Assembly (NCBI GenBank): GCA_027415455.1
Contig: DAIBSV010000064.1
Location: 1-11,160 of the forward strand
Source of the DNA: Nitrospirota bacterium
GTDB lineage: Bacteria; Nitrospirota_A; Leptospirillia; Leptospirillales; Leptospirillaceae
Direction: 5' to 3'
Length of the DNA stretch: 11,160 bases
A program made the position numbers and the translations under genes. A model generated the notes under the pieces. It did no database searches. It saw only the letters and a program-made list of their open reading frames with translations, and had not been told where the DNA came from. Position 1 is the stretch's first letter. The number at the start of each line of letters is the position of its first letter. Positions 1 to 8,815 of the stretch are shown piece by piece.

Positions 1-57
1 GACGAATTCCCCCTGAAGGGGCTTTTTCTCCTGTTGTGGTTCGATCGACCTTTCCAT
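1..57 (-). CDS. nifN: Start of the gene after nifE, probably nifN (partial, runs off the window)
   Basis: Only the first 19 codons are visible, translating to MERSIEPQQEKKPLQGEFV. An ATG lies 11 bases after the nifE stop and is preceded by AGGAG at a spacing of seven bases, so a tightly coupled gene starts here. In the common nifHDKEN order the next gene is nifN, which encodes the partner of NifE in the NifEN scaffold that matures the FeMo-cofactor precursor. The visible residues are a variable N-terminal tail and carry no diagnostic motif. The name therefore rests on gene order alone; a NifN-NifB fusion or another nif gene cannot be excluded. Confidence 0.6.
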   Translation of the reverse strand, partial: MERSIEPQQEKKPLQGEFV

Positions 58-68
58 CGTCCGCTCCT

Positions 69-1469
69 CTAGACCAGGGGGGTGATCCGGCACCCGGGAT
101 CCCACGGAGACGGCTCGCGCAGGGTGCGGAAGATCGGATTGGTGATGGTCCGGTGAAGCTCCGAAACGAGAGTCACCATCCCCTTGTAGCCGGCGAAGGC
201 GAAGCGGCGCTCCTGGTTGACGTCCAGGAAGGGGACCTTGGCCTTGAGCGCGACGAACTGGGATCGCCCGCCGGCCATCAGGATGTCCGCCTCGGCGTCT
301 TTCAGCATCCGGTACATCTCCCGGGGGGTCATCGTGTCGATCATGTGGGCGTCCTCCCCCATGAGCTCCGTGATCCGCTCCTTGTCCTCCTTCGTCGACT
401 TCTTCACGCTGGTTCCCACCACCACGAGCCCCGCCTCCATGAGGGCGGAGACGACCGACCAGCTCTTGACACCGCCCGTGATGAGAAGGGCCCTTTTGCC
501 GGAAAGAGCGGGCCTGAAGCGCGCGATGGCCTCCCAGGCCTCCGCCTCCTCGGAGGCGATCAGCGCCTCGGTCCGCTCTGTGAGATCGGAAGGAGCCCCG
601 CGCTCCACGAGGAGTTTCGCGATGTTGCGAAGGGAGGCGCTCATGTCCGAGATTCCATAGAAGGAGCCCTCGAACCAGGGGATACCGTACCGCTCCTCCA
701 TCTTGTGCGCGATGTTGATCATCGCCTTGCTGCAGACCAGCATCGCCGCCCGGGCCCGGTGGGAGGAGGCCACCTCCCGGTAGCGGGCGTCGCCGCTGAT
801 GCAGGCCGAGACCCGGATCCCGAGACGATCGAGAAGGGGCTTCACCTGCCAGAGCTCTCCCGAGAGGTTGTATTCCCCGATGATGTTGAGATCGGTTGGC
901 GTGGTGACCTCCGGCTCCATCGTTCCGATCACGTGGTCCAGAAGGGCTTCCCCGGCCAGTTTGTTCCCGAGGTTCTTGCCGCCCACGAATCCGGGGGCGT
1001 TGACCGGGATCACCGGGAGCCCGAATTTTTCGGTGGCGGCCTTCGCCACCGCTTCGATGTCGTCTCCGATGATGGCCGGGACGCAGGTCTGGTAGAGGAA
1101 GATGGCGGGAGGATCGAAGCGCTCCCGGATCTGGCGGATCGCCTTGAAGAGGTGCTTTTCACCCCCGTAGACGACGTCCATCTCGTTCATGTCCGTGGTG
1201 AAGCCCGTGCGGTAGAGACGGGAGCCCGAGGACAGGGCGGAGCGGTTGTCCCAGGAATTCCCTTCGCAGGCGATCGGTCCATGAACCAGATGGGCGGCAT
1301 CGACGATCGGCTGGAGCGCGATCTTGGCCCCGTCGAAGGCGCATCCTCCGGCGGCGGCGCCCGGAGTGGCCACCTTGGTGCATCCTTTTTTCCGGTCTTT
1401 TTCGGATTTGGCCTGATTGTGGCCGCAGGCCGTCTCCTGAAAGACCTCGTTGATTTTTTCCTTCAGCAT
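69..1469 (-). CDS. nifE: NifE, FeMo-cofactor scaffold subunit
   Basis: This 466-residue protein is the alpha-like half of the NifEN complex, on which the NifB-made precursor is converted to FeMo-cofactor before transfer to NifDK. It belongs to the nitrogenase component 1 family (oxidoreductase/nitrogenase). Cluster-binding cysteines expected for NifE are visible at residues 43 (GGCAFDGAK), 68 (GPIACEGNSWD) and 129 (YQTCVPAIIGDD), with a further cysteine at 246 (MLVCSKAM) in the position of the cofactor-site cysteine of NifD. The motif KMEERYGIPWFEGSFYG is shared with NifD. The ATG at 1469 is chosen because GGGAGGGG lies just upstream and MLKEKINEVF is a typical NifE start; the frame stays open for about 133 further codons upstream, but only as an overlap with nifK. 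The stop is 11 bases before the next gene. Confidence 0.96.
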   Translation of the reverse strand: MLKEKINEVFQETACGHNQAKSEKDRKKGCTKVATPGAAAGGCAFDGAKIALQPIVDAAHLVHGPIACEGNSWDNRSALSSGSRLYRTGFTTDMNEMDVVYGGEKHLFKAIRQIRERFDPPAIFLYQTCVPAIIGDDIEAVAKAATEKFGLPVIPVNAPGFVGGKNLGNKLAGEALLDHVIGTMEPEVTTPTDLNIIGEYNLSGELWQVKPLLDRLGIRVSACISGDARYREVASSHRARAAMLVCSKAMINIAHKMEERYGIPWFEGSFYGISDMSASLRNIAKLLVERGAPSDLTERTEALIASEEAEAWEAIARFRPALSGKRALLITGGVKSWSVVSALMEAGLVVVGTSVKKSTKEDKERITELMGEDAHMIDTMTPREMYRMLKDAEADILMAGGRSQFVALKAKVPFLDVNQERRFAFAGYKGMVTLVSELHRTITNPIFRTLREPSPWDPGCRITPLV

Positions 1470-1484
1470 GGTCCCCTCCCGGAA

Positions 1485-1503
1485 GCGGGGGGAAGCCCCC
1501 CGC
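1485..1503 (-). other. Stem-loop in the nifK-nifE gap
   Basis: A perfect 8-bp GC-only stem (GCGGGGGG / CCCCCCGC) with a 3-base loop lies in the 50-base gap between nifK and nifE. No U-run follows it on the minus strand, so it is not a typical intrinsic terminator. It may mark an mRNA processing or stability point that sets the ratio of structural to scaffold proteins. That role is inferred. Confidence 0.5.
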
Positions 1504-1519
1504 CCCTGGTTTTCGTCCG

Positions 1520-3058
1520 TTACCGGATGATGTCGTAGCTGTAGTCGGTCTTGCTCGGAACGTTGGTGTTCTTGTCCATTTCGTCGAAGATCTTGTCCAA
1601 AAGCTTCACCAGGACGTTCATCGCCCCCTGGTAGCCCACCGTCGGATAGCGGTGGTGATGGTGGCGGTCGAAGATCGGGAAGCCGATCCGGATCAGCGGG
1701 GTCCCGGTGTCGCGTTCGAGATACTTCCCGTAGGTGTTGCCGATGAGGAAGTCCACCGGCTCGGTGAAGAGGAGACTCCGCATGTGCCACAGGTCGCGGC
1801 CAGGCCAGGCGTGGCATCCGGCTCCGTAGGGGGAGCTTGCGAAGAGGGCGTTCATCTTCTCCTCCCATTCCTTGCCCCCGTTCGTGGCGAGGACGTGGAC
1901 CGGCTCCGCCCCGAGCTCCATCAGGAACTCGGTGAGCCCCAGCATCTGGTCGGGGTCTCCGTAGAGGGCGAACTTCTTCCCGTGGATGTGCGAGGTCGAA
2001 TCGGCCACCGCGTCCACCAGCCGTCCCCGTTCGAGACGCAATGAGTCGGGAATGGGTTTTCCGGTCAATTCCGAGAGAGCCAGGAGCCAGCGGTCGGTCC
2101 CGCGGATCCCGATCGGATACTGGAAGGACATTGTCTTCTGCCCGAGGGAGGCGGCGTATTCCAGGGACTTTGGGGTGTTGAATTCCTGGAAGGAAACCGT
2201 CGCCTTCGAATCGAGCGCCTTCTTCATGTCCTCGAGCTTCGTTCCCCCCATGTACATGCGGAAGGTTCCGTCGGTCGGCGTGTCGAAGACGTCGCTGGTG
2301 TCGGAGAGGATGAGGGCGGAGATTCCCATCTCCTGAAGGATCCTCTTCACCTCCCGGATGTTGCCGACGCTGTAGCCGTCGAAGCCCATGACGATGTTGA
2401 TCGTCTCGTTTTCATGGCGTTCCCGTCCGGCCCAGAAGTGCTCCATGATCCCCTTCAGGGCATTGTCGTAGCCGGTGATGTGGGAGCCCACGAAGGCCGG
2501 GGTGTGGGCGAACGGCACGTCGTATTCCTGGGGCACCGAACCCTTCTCCTTGGCGTTCTTGATGAAGGCGTTCAGGTCGTCCCCGATCACTTCGGCCATG
2601 CAGGTGGTGGAGACGGCGATCATCTTGGGCTTGTACATGGCGTAGGTGTTCGCCAGCCCGTCGATCATGTTGTTCAGTCCGCCGAAGACCGCGGCGTCCT
2701 CCGTCATGGAGGAGGAGACGCAGGAGGTCGGCTCCTTGAAGTGCCGGGAGAGGTGGCTCCGGTAGTAGGCCACGCATCCCTGGGAGCCATGGACGAAAGG
2801 CATCGTCTCCTCGAAGCCCAGGGCCACGAAGACGGCGCCCAGCGGCTGGCAGGCCTTGGCGGGGTTGACGGTGAGGGCTTCGCGCTTGAAGTTCAGGTCG
2901 CGGTATTCCTCGGTCTTGGTCCACTCGATGATCTCCGTCACCTTGTCCTGGGGATGGGGATTCTCGAAATTCTTTTTCTTGTTCTCGAACATCTCCACGT
3001 ATTCCGGCTCCCGGAACAGATTGAAGTGGTCGAGGACGTGCTTGGGGTTCTGGCTCAT
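1520..3058 (-). CDS. nifK: NifK, MoFe-protein beta subunit
   Basis: This 512-residue beta subunit of dinitrogenase forms the alpha2-beta2 MoFe protein with NifD and contributes half of the ligands of the 8Fe-7S P-cluster. The three P-cluster cysteines are at residues 70 ([11 protein letters not shown]), 95 ([11 protein letters not shown]) and 153 ([13 protein letters not shown]), the same numbering as in the well-studied Azotobacter protein. The long N-terminal extension before the first cysteine is typical of Mo-type NifK. The ATG at 3058 follows GAGGA at about eight bases and gives [15 protein letters not shown], a standard NifK start. It sits 66 bases after nifD in the nifHDKE operon. Confidence 0.98.
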   Translation of the reverse strand: MSQNPKHVLDHFNLFREPEYVEMFENKKKNFENPHPQDKVTEIIEWTKTEEYRDLNFKREALTVNPAKACQPLGAVFVALGFEETMPFVHGSQGCVAYYRSHLSRHFKEPTSCVSSSMTEDAAVFGGLNNMIDGLANTYAMYKPKMIAVSTTCMAEVIGDDLNAFIKNAKEKGSVPQEYDVPFAHTPAFVGSHITGYDNALKGIMEHFWAGRERHENETINIVMGFDGYSVGNIREVKRILQEMGISALILSDTSDVFDTPTDGTFRMYMGGTKLEDMKKALDSKATVSFQEFNTPKSLEYAASLGQKTMSFQYPIGIRGTDRWLLALSELTGKPIPDSLRLERGRLVDAVADSTSHIHGKKFALYGDPDQMLGLTEFLMELGAEPVHVLATNGGKEWEEKMNALFASSPYGAGCHAWPGRDLWHMRSLLFTEPVDFLIGNTYGKYLERDTGTPLIRIGFPIFDRHHHHRYPTVGYQGAMNVLVKLLDKIFDEMDKNTNVPSKTDYSYDIIR

Positions 3059-3076
3059 TGTCGGATCCTCATGTTG

Positions 3077-3101
3077 GGCCGGAACATCCCGTGCTCCGGC
3101 C
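3077..3101 (-). other. Stem-loop in the nifD-nifK gap
   Basis: A 7-bp perfect stem (GGCCGGA / TCCGGCC) with an 11-base loop lies in the 66-base gap between nifD and nifK. There is no U-run after it on the minus strand. A role in transcript stability or differential expression is possible but inferred. Confidence 0.4.
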
Positions 3102-3124
3102 GAAGCGTTTCCGTCCTGCCCGAA

Positions 3125-4555
3125 TCAGAAGGGCGCCTTCGCCATCTGCCAGACGGGGTTGTTGATCGCCATGTCCATGTCCCGGGCGAAGATCGCGAAC
3201 CCGTCGTAGCCGTGGTAGGGACCGGAGTAGTCCCAGGAATGCATCTGGCGGAAGGGGTATCCCATCTTCTGGAAGACGTATTTCTCCTTGATCCCGGAGG
3301 CGACCAGATCGGGCTTTAAAGCCTCGACGAACTTCTCGAACTCGTACCCGGTCACGTCGTCGTAGATGATCGTTCCATCCTTGACATAGTGGGTCGTCCG
3401 CTGGTAGTCGTCGTTGTGGCCGAACTCGTACCCGGTTCCGATCACGTTCATGCCCAGGTCCTCGTAGGCGCCGATGACGTGGCGGGGCCGGAGTCCCCCG
3501 ACGAAGAGCATGACGGTCTTTCCTTCGAGCCGGGGCCGGAACTTTTCGATCGTGGCCTTGGTCAGGGCCTCGTACTTGGCGATGACCTTCTCCGCATTCT
3601 CCTTGATCCTATCGTCGAAGAAGCCGGCGATCTTGCGGAGCGATTCGGCGATCTTCGAGGGGCCGAAGAAGTTGTACTCGACCCAGGGGATGCCGTACTT
3701 CTCCTCCATGTGCCGGGAGATGTAGTTCATCGACCGGTAGCAGTGGAGGACGTTGAGCTTGACCTTGGGGGTGTTTATGAGCTCCTCGATGGAGCCGTCC
3801 CCCGACCACTGGGCCACGACCCGGAGCCCCATCTCCTCGAGGAGGATGCGGGAGGACCAGGCGTCGCCGCCGATGTTGTAGTCGCCGATGATCGCCACGT
3901 CGTAGGGCGTGGTCTCGATCTCCTTGCCGGTCGCCTTGTCGAAGACCCAGTCGCGGATGGTGTCGTTGGCGATGTGGTGGCCCAGGGACTGGCTCACGCC
4001 CCGGAACCCTTCGCAACGGACCGGCACGATGGTTTTTCCGCCGTACTCCTTGCTCTTCTTCTTCGAGACGGCCTCGATGTCGTCCCCGATGAGTCCGATG
4101 GGACACTCGGACTGGACGGTGATTCCCTTGTTCAGCGGAAAGAGCTCCTGGATCTCGTCCATGATCTTCTCGAGCTTCTTGTCCCCCCCGAAGACGATGT
4201 CCTTCTCCTGGAAGTCGGAGGTGAACTGCATGGTGACGAAGGAGTCCACCCCGGTCGTCCCGATGTAGTAGTTTCGACGGGCGGCCCAGGAATACTGACC
4301 GCAGCCCACCGGACCGTGGCTGATGTGGATCATGTCCTTGATCGGCCCCCAGACGACCCCCTTGGAGCCCGCGTAGGCGCATCCCCGGATGGTCATGACC
4401 CCCGGGACGGTCTTGATGTTCGACTTGACACCGCAGTCGGACTTTCCTTCCTCGAAGACATTCAGGTGCTTTTCGCGTTTCTTTTTGGTCTTTTCAGGAT
4501 AGACCGACAGAACCTCCGCGATGATTTTCTTGGCTTCCTCGATATTGCTGCTCAT
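3125..4555 (-). CDS. nifD: NifD, MoFe-protein alpha subunit
   Basis: This 476-residue alpha subunit holds the FeMo-cofactor, the site of N2 reduction. P-cluster cysteines are at residues 59 ([11 protein letters not shown]), 85 ([10 protein letters not shown]) and 151 ([11 protein letters not shown]). The cofactor is anchored by Cys272 ([19 protein letters not shown]) and His439 ([19 protein letters not shown]). The active-site Val67, Gln189 and adjacent histidines ([13 protein letters not shown]) match the Mo-dependent enzyme, and no delta-subunit gene follows, so this is not a vanadium or iron-only nitrogenase. The ATG at 4555 is preceded by GGAGGG at a normal spacing. It lies 113 bases after nifH, with a strong hairpin in the gap. 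Confidence 0.98.
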   Translation of the reverse strand: MSSNIEEAKKIIAEVLSVYPEKTKKKREKHLNVFEEGKSDCGVKSNIKTVPGVMTIRGCAYAGSKGVVWGPIKDMIHISHGPVGCGQYSWAARRNYYIGTTGVDSFVTMQFTSDFQEKDIVFGGDKKLEKIMDEIQELFPLNKGITVQSECPIGLIGDDIEAVSKKKSKEYGGKTIVPVRCEGFRGVSQSLGHHIANDTIRDWVFDKATGKEIETTPYDVAIIGDYNIGGDAWSSRILLEEMGLRVVAQWSGDGSIEELINTPKVKLNVLHCYRSMNYISRHMEEKYGIPWVEYNFFGPSKIAESLRKIAGFFDDRIKENAEKVIAKYEALTKATIEKFRPRLEGKTVMLFVGGLRPRHVIGAYEDLGMNVIGTGYEFGHNDDYQRTTHYVKDGTIIYDDVTGYEFEKFVEALKPDLVASGIKEKYVFQKMGYPFRQMHSWDYSGPYHGYDGFAIFARDMDMAINNPVWQMAKAPF

Positions 4556-4623
4556 GGTGAAACCCTCCGATCGGATGGCGGATCATGCATTGCGTCCCCT
4601 CTTAAGCGGGACGGAAAGAGAGG

Positions 4624-4647
4624 GGCGGAGGAGGAGCCTCCTCCGCC
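4624..4647 (-). other. Strong stem-loop in the nifH-nifD gap
   Basis: An 11-bp perfect inverted repeat (GGCGGAGGAGG / CCTCCTCCGCC), separated by two bases, lies just after the nifH stop. No U-run follows on the minus strand. Hairpins at this position are known in diazotrophs to stabilise a nifH-rich processed transcript, matching the higher demand for the Fe protein. That function is inferred here from position and strength. Confidence 0.6.
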
Positions 4648-4668
4648 GGACAGGACAAAAGGAAGGGA

Positions 4669-5685
<1,017 letters not shown>

Positions 5686-5754
5686 CTAGCTCGTCCCGAT
5701 CCCCGGGGCGTCCTTCCTCGAAAGCTCCGGGAACCGGGTGACGCCACACTATAT

Positions 5755-5770
5755 TGCAATCGATGTGCCA
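5755..5770 (-). promoter_or_regulatory. Sigma-54 (-24/-12) promoter of nifHDKE
   Basis: The minus strand reads TGGCACATCGATTGCA, matching the RpoN consensus TGGCAC(G)-N4-TTGC(A/T) at every conserved base except the less conserved seventh position. GG and GC are at exactly the -24/-12 spacing, which places transcription start near 5744, 200 bases before nifH. Together with the upstream TGT-N10-ACA palindrome this is a classic NifA-activated nif promoter. Confidence 0.92.
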
Positions 5771-5847
5771 CAACATGAGATCCTTTTAATATAGACAAGT
5801 TAAACAAAAACACCCCGGACTGGCTTTTCATGCGAGCCTTCTCCTTT

Positions 5848-5863
5848 TGTGCGGATCCGGACA
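5848..5863. promoter_or_regulatory. NifA-type upstream activator site for nifH
   Basis: TGT-N10-ACA is present exactly, inside the longer near-perfect palindrome TTTGTGCGGATCCGGACAAA (9 of 10 half-site positions pair). Its centre lies about 112 bases upstream of the predicted transcription start, the usual distance for NifA looping to sigma-54 polymerase. The DNA between site and promoter (about 5780-5812) is AT-rich and bendable, but I saw no clear IHF consensus there. Confidence 0.85.
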
Positions 5864-5873
5864 AAGAACGGAC

Positions 5874-5903
5874 AAAAATGGGAGGGGGGCAGGACCCCCT
5901 CCC
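5874..5903 (-). terminator. Rho-independent terminator of the transporter/outer-membrane protein unit
   Basis: Nine bases after the stop of the outer-membrane protein gene, a perfect 9-bp stem (GGGAGGGGG / CCCCCTCCC) with a 6-base loop is followed on the minus strand by ATTTTT. It separates this transcription unit from the nif operon, whose activator site begins about 10 bases further on. Confidence 0.85.
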
Positions 5904-5911
5904 TCCCCTCC

Positions 5912-7048
5912 TTACCGGGCGATCACGTCTCCGCCGCCGGGTCCCCAGTACCAGTACAGGGACATGTTCGGACTGATGGACTGGTACTGGTTCGTTCCCG
6001 CGACAGGCAGAAGGACCCCCACCGAAAAAATGAGGTTTCGCGTGATGTTGGTTTCAAAGGTGGGCTGGAGGCCCCAGAGGTTGAAGGCTCCGACATGGAG
6101 CCCGTTGGCCGTGAGAGGGAGGCCGTTCACCGGGAGTCCGTCGATCGAAAAGGGAAGGCCGGACATCCCGACGAATTCGAGAATATATCCCGTTCCGGTC
6201 CGGTCGTTCACGATGTCCTCGAGGCCGAACCGGTACTGGAGGATATCCCCGAACTGGACGAGGGGCTTTCCAGGGATCCCGGGAAGTCTCGCGTTGTTCG
6301 GAAAGTCGTAGGTGTAGAAAAGATCCGCGTAAAATCGGAAAGGTTTCGCGATGTACCGGGTCAGAAGGGCCGGAGTGAGCGCCGGAGAGCCGTAGTGGGT
6401 CGACGGGATCCGGGCGAGCGGCGGAAGCCCTCCTTTCACCACCGGCGCATCGGTCCAGGTCGAGGTGGGAAGCGTCACGTGGAGGGCGAAGGCCATCGAG
6501 GGAATCATCCGGTCCGGATGCTGGACATAGAAGCGGTACTTGAGTTCCATGGTCAGATCGGAAAAGCCGGACCCCTGGGTGTAGTCGCCCCCGTAGGAAG
6601 ACCAGACCGAGGCCATGGAAGGGAAGATCGTAAACTGGGTGTTGTCGGTGATCCCCACCCCGATCTCGGCCAAAGATAAAAGCTGTGTCTCGTTGAAACC
6701 GTTGGCGAGGGAATGGACCCCGCCATTCGATCCGTACTGCGCCTGGACGAACTGGCCATAAAAAAAGGGGCGGACATAGAACTCGCCCGGAGGAGCGGTA
6801 TCGGCCATGGGAATGAGCTCCGGACCGGCCGAGAGGGGATTCCACATCTTGCGGTAGGCCGCGAGGGCGTCGGACCCGTTCCAGGAAAGCCCGTCTCCTC
6901 CGGAGGTAACGTCGGCCTTCCCCGAATCGGATCCGGGGGGCGGAGAGACCGGGGGATCGGCCGCCCGGACCGTTTCGGCCGGGATGATCAGGATTCCTGC
7001 GGCGAGGACAAGCGATGCGATAAAAGAAGATAAAAGTCGCATGTACAT
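5912..7048 (-). CDS. Outer-membrane beta-barrel protein, possible channel
   Basis: This 378-residue protein has a signal peptide (positive MYMRLL, hydrophobic core to about residue 22, likely cut after VRA near residue 29), then a Pro/Gly/Ser-rich stretch. From about residue 85 there are many short amphipathic strands rich in Tyr, Phe and Gly (for example YVRPFFYGQFVQAQYG, GFSDLTMELKYRFYV, MSLYWYWGPGG). The pattern resembles outer-membrane proteins of the Phenol_MetA_deg/transporter type, but I cannot assign the family securely. It ends in VIAR, without the usual terminal aromatic residue. The ATG at 7048 has GGGAG six bases ahead; a second ATG two codons later fits less well. It lies 59 bases after the MOT1-type transporter gene and shares its sigma-54 promoter, so a role in passing molybdate or another anion is inferred, not shown. 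Confidence 0.72.
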   Translation of the reverse strand: MYMRLLSSFIASLVLAAGILIIPAETVRAADPPVSPPPGSDSGKADVTSGGDGLSWNGSDALAAYRKMWNPLSAGPELIPMADTAPPGEFYVRPFFYGQFVQAQYGSNGGVHSLANGFNETQLLSLAEIGVGITDNTQFTIFPSMASVWSSYGGDYTQGSGFSDLTMELKYRFYVQHPDRMIPSMAFALHVTLPTSTWTDAPVVKGGLPPLARIPSTHYGSPALTPALLTRYIAKPFRFYADLFYTYDFPNNARLPGIPGKPLVQFGDILQYRFGLEDIVNDRTGTGYILEFVGMSGLPFSIDGLPVNGLPLTANGLHVGAFNLWGLQPTFETNITRNLIFSVGVLLPVAGTNQYQSISPNMSLYWYWGPGGGDVIAR

Positions 7049-7107
7049 AGGGATCTCCCTGTTTTAAATGTTCGGTCATCGTCAGAGTAAGGGACAAAAG
7101 ACCGGAT

Positions 7108-8574
7108 TCAGGGAGCCCGCAGGGGGGCCAGGAGGAAATGGATTCTCGTCTGTCGGCAGGGACGGTCGGGATCGGAAGCACAGGATGGGGAAGGAGAAGG
7201 ATCGGAAAAGAAGATCAGGAGAAGAACGGCCAAAAAGAGCGCAACCGGGATTTCCCGGGCCCTCCGGAAGAAGCGCTCCGGGGAAGAGGGAACGGTCGAC
7301 CGCTCCTCCCCGAGGAGAGGGGCCGGAGACGCTGCGGACCCTTCGAATCCGGAAACGGGGGAGAAAAGGGCGCTGTCGTGAGGGACGGCCTTTCCGGCCT
7401 GTTTCTCCGTAGCCGAAAGGGCGGCGCGGGTCCAGGAGGAACTCGCGACGGAAACGCCGTATCCGCAATCCCCGAGCGGAAAGACGCGTGTTCCCCCTCC
7501 CCCGGACGAGACCGAGACCGCGGCGGAGGTCCCCAGGAGGAAGACCAGAAGAAGAGGAAGGCCGCCCAGAAGGACCGCCCCGGAGAGCAGCCCCCCGGCC
7601 ATGGCCCAGATCTCGAGAGCGTCGGGAGCGGAGGCCGGCCTTGGAATTCCGACTCCGGAAACTCCCGCGCGCCGCTTGAGCCAGATTTCGGCCACGAGGA
7701 ATCCGGCGAGGAAGCTCACCCAGAGGAGGGGCGAGAAGAGCGGGATCTCTCCGACGAGAAGGAGGGTCCCCAGGCCGGCCAGCGTGGCCGAGGAGGCGAG
7801 CGAAGGCAGGAGGCTCCGGATTTTGTGGCGCCGGTAGACCCACAGGTTGCCGGCGCCGTGGCAGAACGGAAGGGCTCCCGCCGCCCCGGCCAGAAGGTCG
7901 GCCGCCCCCAGCCACCGCGCAAGAGCGGTCCCGGAAAGTCGCTTTTGCGCCTCGGGAGACAGCGCCCCCTCTTTTTTGCGCTCCCGGACCGTCGCCAGAA
8001 GTCCGTTGACCAGCGTGACGGGAAACTGGGGAAGGACCAGGAGAAGAACGCTAAGGAGCGGCGAGGGGGAGATCCCCTGCAGAAAAGAGGCGAGAGCGGA
8101 CGGAACAAATCCCGGCGCGTTCCGGAGCAGGACCAGTCCGAACGCCAGGACGGCCACCGCCCGGACGTAAAGGGTCACCGCCCTCCGGATCCGGCCGAAG
8201 GACCGCTCGGTCAGCCGTTCCTCGAGACGGCGCGCCAGTCCGAAGTGGCCGGCCAGAAAAAGGAGAAGGCCCAAAAAAACGGCCGACAGGGAGGCAACTT
8301 CGGGCGTGGGACGCAGGATCAGGAAAAGAAAGGCCCAGACCTTGAGGGGCTGGAGCGGAAGGGAGGTCCGGAAGAGGAGGGCCGAGAGAGCCCAGGCTCC
8401 TCCCATGACGAGAAGGTCCCTCCCCATGAGAGCGGCGCTCCCGCCCCGCTCCGCCCCCGCCATCAGGCCGACGAGGGGAATCAGGAACCAGAGGTCGAAG
8501 AGGCTCCCCCAGAGCTCTTTCGCCCGGAAGCTTCCGGGACCGGGTTTCGGGTACTCGACATGCGCGCCGTTCAT
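7108..8574 (-). CDS. MOT1-type molybdate/sulfate transporter
   Basis: This 488-residue multi-spanning inner-membrane protein resembles the MFS_MOT1 (SulP-related) family of high-affinity molybdate transporters. Its N-terminus KELWGSLFDLWFLIPL (residues 19-34) parallels the family's ELxGxLGDLGTxxPL start. The signature blocks are PLQPLK (73-78), PQFPVTLVN (182-190) and PFCHGAGNLW (236-245). About ten hydrophobic segments precede residue 350. After that come about 90 Ser/Gly/Pro-rich residues and one last hydrophobic helix (about 442-456), an unusual tail. The arginine-rich YRRHKIR after the third motif also differs from the YRFGART form I recall for the family. No good Shine-Dalgarno sequence precedes the ATG at 8574, but no other start in frame fits. 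Sulfate specificity is an alternative, but a sigma-54 promoter and the adjacent Mo-nitrogenase operon favour molybdate. Confidence 0.78.
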   Translation of the reverse strand: MNGAHVEYPKPGPGSFRAKELWGSLFDLWFLIPLVGLMAGAERGGSAALMGRDLLVMGGAWALSALLFRTSLPLQPLKVWAFLFLILRPTPEVASLSAVFLGLLLFLAGHFGLARRLEERLTERSFGRIRRAVTLYVRAVAVLAFGLVLLRNAPGFVPSALASFLQGISPSPLLSVLLLVLPQFPVTLVNGLLATVRERKKEGALSPEAQKRLSGTALARWLGAADLLAGAAGALPFCHGAGNLWVYRRHKIRSLLPSLASSATLAGLGTLLLVGEIPLFSPLLWVSFLAGFLVAEIWLKRRAGVSGVGIPRPASAPDALEIWAMAGGLLSGAVLLGGLPLLLVFLLGTSAAVSVSSGGGGTRVFPLGDCGYGVSVASSSWTRAALSATEKQAGKAVPHDSALFSPVSGFEGSAASPAPLLGEERSTVPSSPERFFRRAREIPVALFLAVLLLIFFSDPSPSPSCASDPDRPCRQTRIHFLLAPLRAP

Positions 8575-8659
8575 GACAGGGATCGCCCGGGGATGGGCGG
8601 ACCGCTCCTTCGCTTTTGAGGGATTGGAATCAGCTCTGACGGAAATTCGGGATTTTCGG

Positions 8660-8680
8660 AAAAAGGGAACCGGAGGTTCC
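8660..8680 (-). terminator. Terminator-like hairpin in the transporter leader (possible attenuator)
   Basis: On the minus strand GGAACC-TCC-GGTTCC forms a 6-bp stem with a 3-base loop, followed by C and five T residues. It lies between the predicted sigma-54 start (near 8716) and the transporter ATG at 8574, the same arrangement as in the nifH leader but with a shorter stem. Termination here would yield an RNA of about 57 nt. Confidence 0.42.
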
Positions 8681-8726
8681 GGGGAGGAGAGATCCGGCTT
8701 GCGTCAGCCGTGATCGCTTATAACAA

Positions 8727-8742
8727 AGCAATTGTCGTGCCA
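8727..8742 (-). promoter_or_regulatory. Sigma-54 (-24/-12) promoter of the transporter/outer-membrane protein unit
   Basis: The minus strand reads TGGCACGACAATTGCT, an exact match to the RpoN consensus TGGCACG-N4-TTGC(A/T). Transcription would start near 8716 and run through a 142-base leader into the MOT1-type transporter. This places both genes of the unit under nitrogen/NifA-type control like nifH. The rest of the 405-base gap 8575-8979 is AT-rich up to about 8850, with a short G-run near 8850; I see no other gene in it. Confidence 0.9.
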
Positions 8743-8815
8743 ATTCAAAAACACAGGAAATGACAGGACTGAACAGACCGAAAGCCTGAAGCCTCCTTCT
8801 TTTTATGAACAAAAA

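Noticed and set aside
1470..1868. N-terminal extension of nifE overlapping the nifK 3' end
   Set aside because: It is just an open frame inside nifK, rich in Arg and Pro. The NifE start at 1469 has its own ribosome site.
3125..4555. Vanadium or iron-only nitrogenase instead of the Mo type
   Set aside because: No delta-subunit gene lies between the D and K genes, and NifD/NifK motifs and lengths, plus the following nifE, fit the Mo enzyme.
7138..8619. A 493-codon open frame on the plus strand opposite the transporter gene
   Set aside because: Its translation is Arg/Gly/Glu-rich low-complexity sequence without domains. The opposite strand encodes a protein with clear MOT1 motifs and membrane helices, so this is a codon-bias shadow of GC-rich DNA.
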